Assembly: GCA_045113275.1 (NCBI GenBank)
Contig: JBGUIU010000309.1
Coordinates: forward strand, 11,299 to 75,298
From: UBA1181 sp045113275
GTDB lineage: Bacteria > Bacteroidota > Bacteroidia > Bacteroidales > Paludibacteraceae
Length of the DNA stretch: 64,000 nt
Direction: 5' to 3'
The notes below the pieces were generated by a model that was not told the DNA's origin, ran no database searches, and was given only the letters and a program-made list of their open reading frames with translations. Of this stretch, positions 63,973-64,000 are shown piece by piece. The translations under genes and the position numbers were made by a program. Position 1 is the first letter of the stretch; the number at the start of each line of letters is the position of its first letter.

Positions 63973-64000
63973 TAGACTCTCTGAGACTCGAACTCAGGAC
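63973..64000 (-). tRNA. 3' end of a further tRNA, cut by the window edge
   Basis: On the minus strand the T arm CTGAG-TTCGAGT-CTCAG and the 3' acceptor strand AGAGTCT are present; the rest lies beyond 64000. Identity cannot be told. Confidence 0.75.

Overview
This window is an internal piece of a tailed double-stranded DNA phage genome with siphovirus-type tail genes. It probably infects a low-GC Firmicute, most likely a gut clostridium. That rests on the AT-rich coding sequence, strong AAAGGAG-type ribosome binding sites, sigma-A-like promoters (TTGACA / TATAAT), an r1t-like holin, a peptidoglycan amidase lysin and Gp15-type tail chaperone genes. Every gene I accept is on the minus strand, so transcription runs from 64000 towards 1. 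Both ends are cut through features (a coding sequence at 1, a tRNA at 64000).

Layout in the direction of transcription. (1) 64000-63450: a tRNA cluster in which several genes carry 40-43 nt insertions. (2) 63447-55273: a ligase-like small protein, two SPOR-domain enzymes, nuclease-like and HTH proteins, and a bacterial-type clamp loader (DnaX, delta-prime, delta). (3) 55183-47504: an accessory region of one- to few-gene cassettes, each with a near-identical promoter, usually a short leader hairpin, and a terminator. (4) 47503-44842: a largely non-coding control region with an array of GTTAG-N6-CTAAC palindromes, a GC-rich island, a DnaA-box-like site, repeated AGAGCTTGCAAGCTCT palindromes and a consensus promoter; it is a candidate replication origin or partition site. 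(5) 44784-36471: terminase small subunit, holin, two lysins, terminase large subunit (split by a fractured intein with an HNH gene inside), a DUF4417-like gene and the portal. (6) 36252-21118: scaffold, capsid, connectors, tail tube, tail chaperones, tape measure, tail tip and fibres. (7) 20876-17058: a small-protein block of low-complexity and Cys/Gly-rich proteins. (8) 16575-5828: SprT-like protein, SNF2 helicase, DNA-binding proteins, replication initiator-like protein, helicase loader, DnaB-type helicase, primase and SSB. (9) 5723-163: a family A DNA polymerase in two pieces, a PAPS-reductase-like gene and two GIY-YIG endonuclease genes.

The most striking theme is the effect of homing endonuclease genes on core genes. 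Four have landed in or next to core genes: polymerase motif A, polymerase 3' end, primase 3' end, and terminase. At each site a fragment of the interrupted gene is duplicated. At the two 3'-end sites the gene has a complete substitute tail, and the displaced original tail survives as a fossil beyond the endonuclease gene. At terminase, the upstream gene ends in an N-intein, an HNH gene follows, and a separate small gene carries the C-intein plus the last residues of terminase; a duplicated 22-bp piece of terminase also forms a promoter for the HNH gene. At polymerase, the N-terminal half ends in an intein-like Hint segment but no matching C-intein is visible.

The second novel theme is the tRNA cluster. 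A tRNA-Tyr gene and a second tRNA gene are interrupted by related 43 and 40 nt elements sharing a hairpin with one covarying base pair. The interrupted tRNA-Tyr folds perfectly once the insert is removed.
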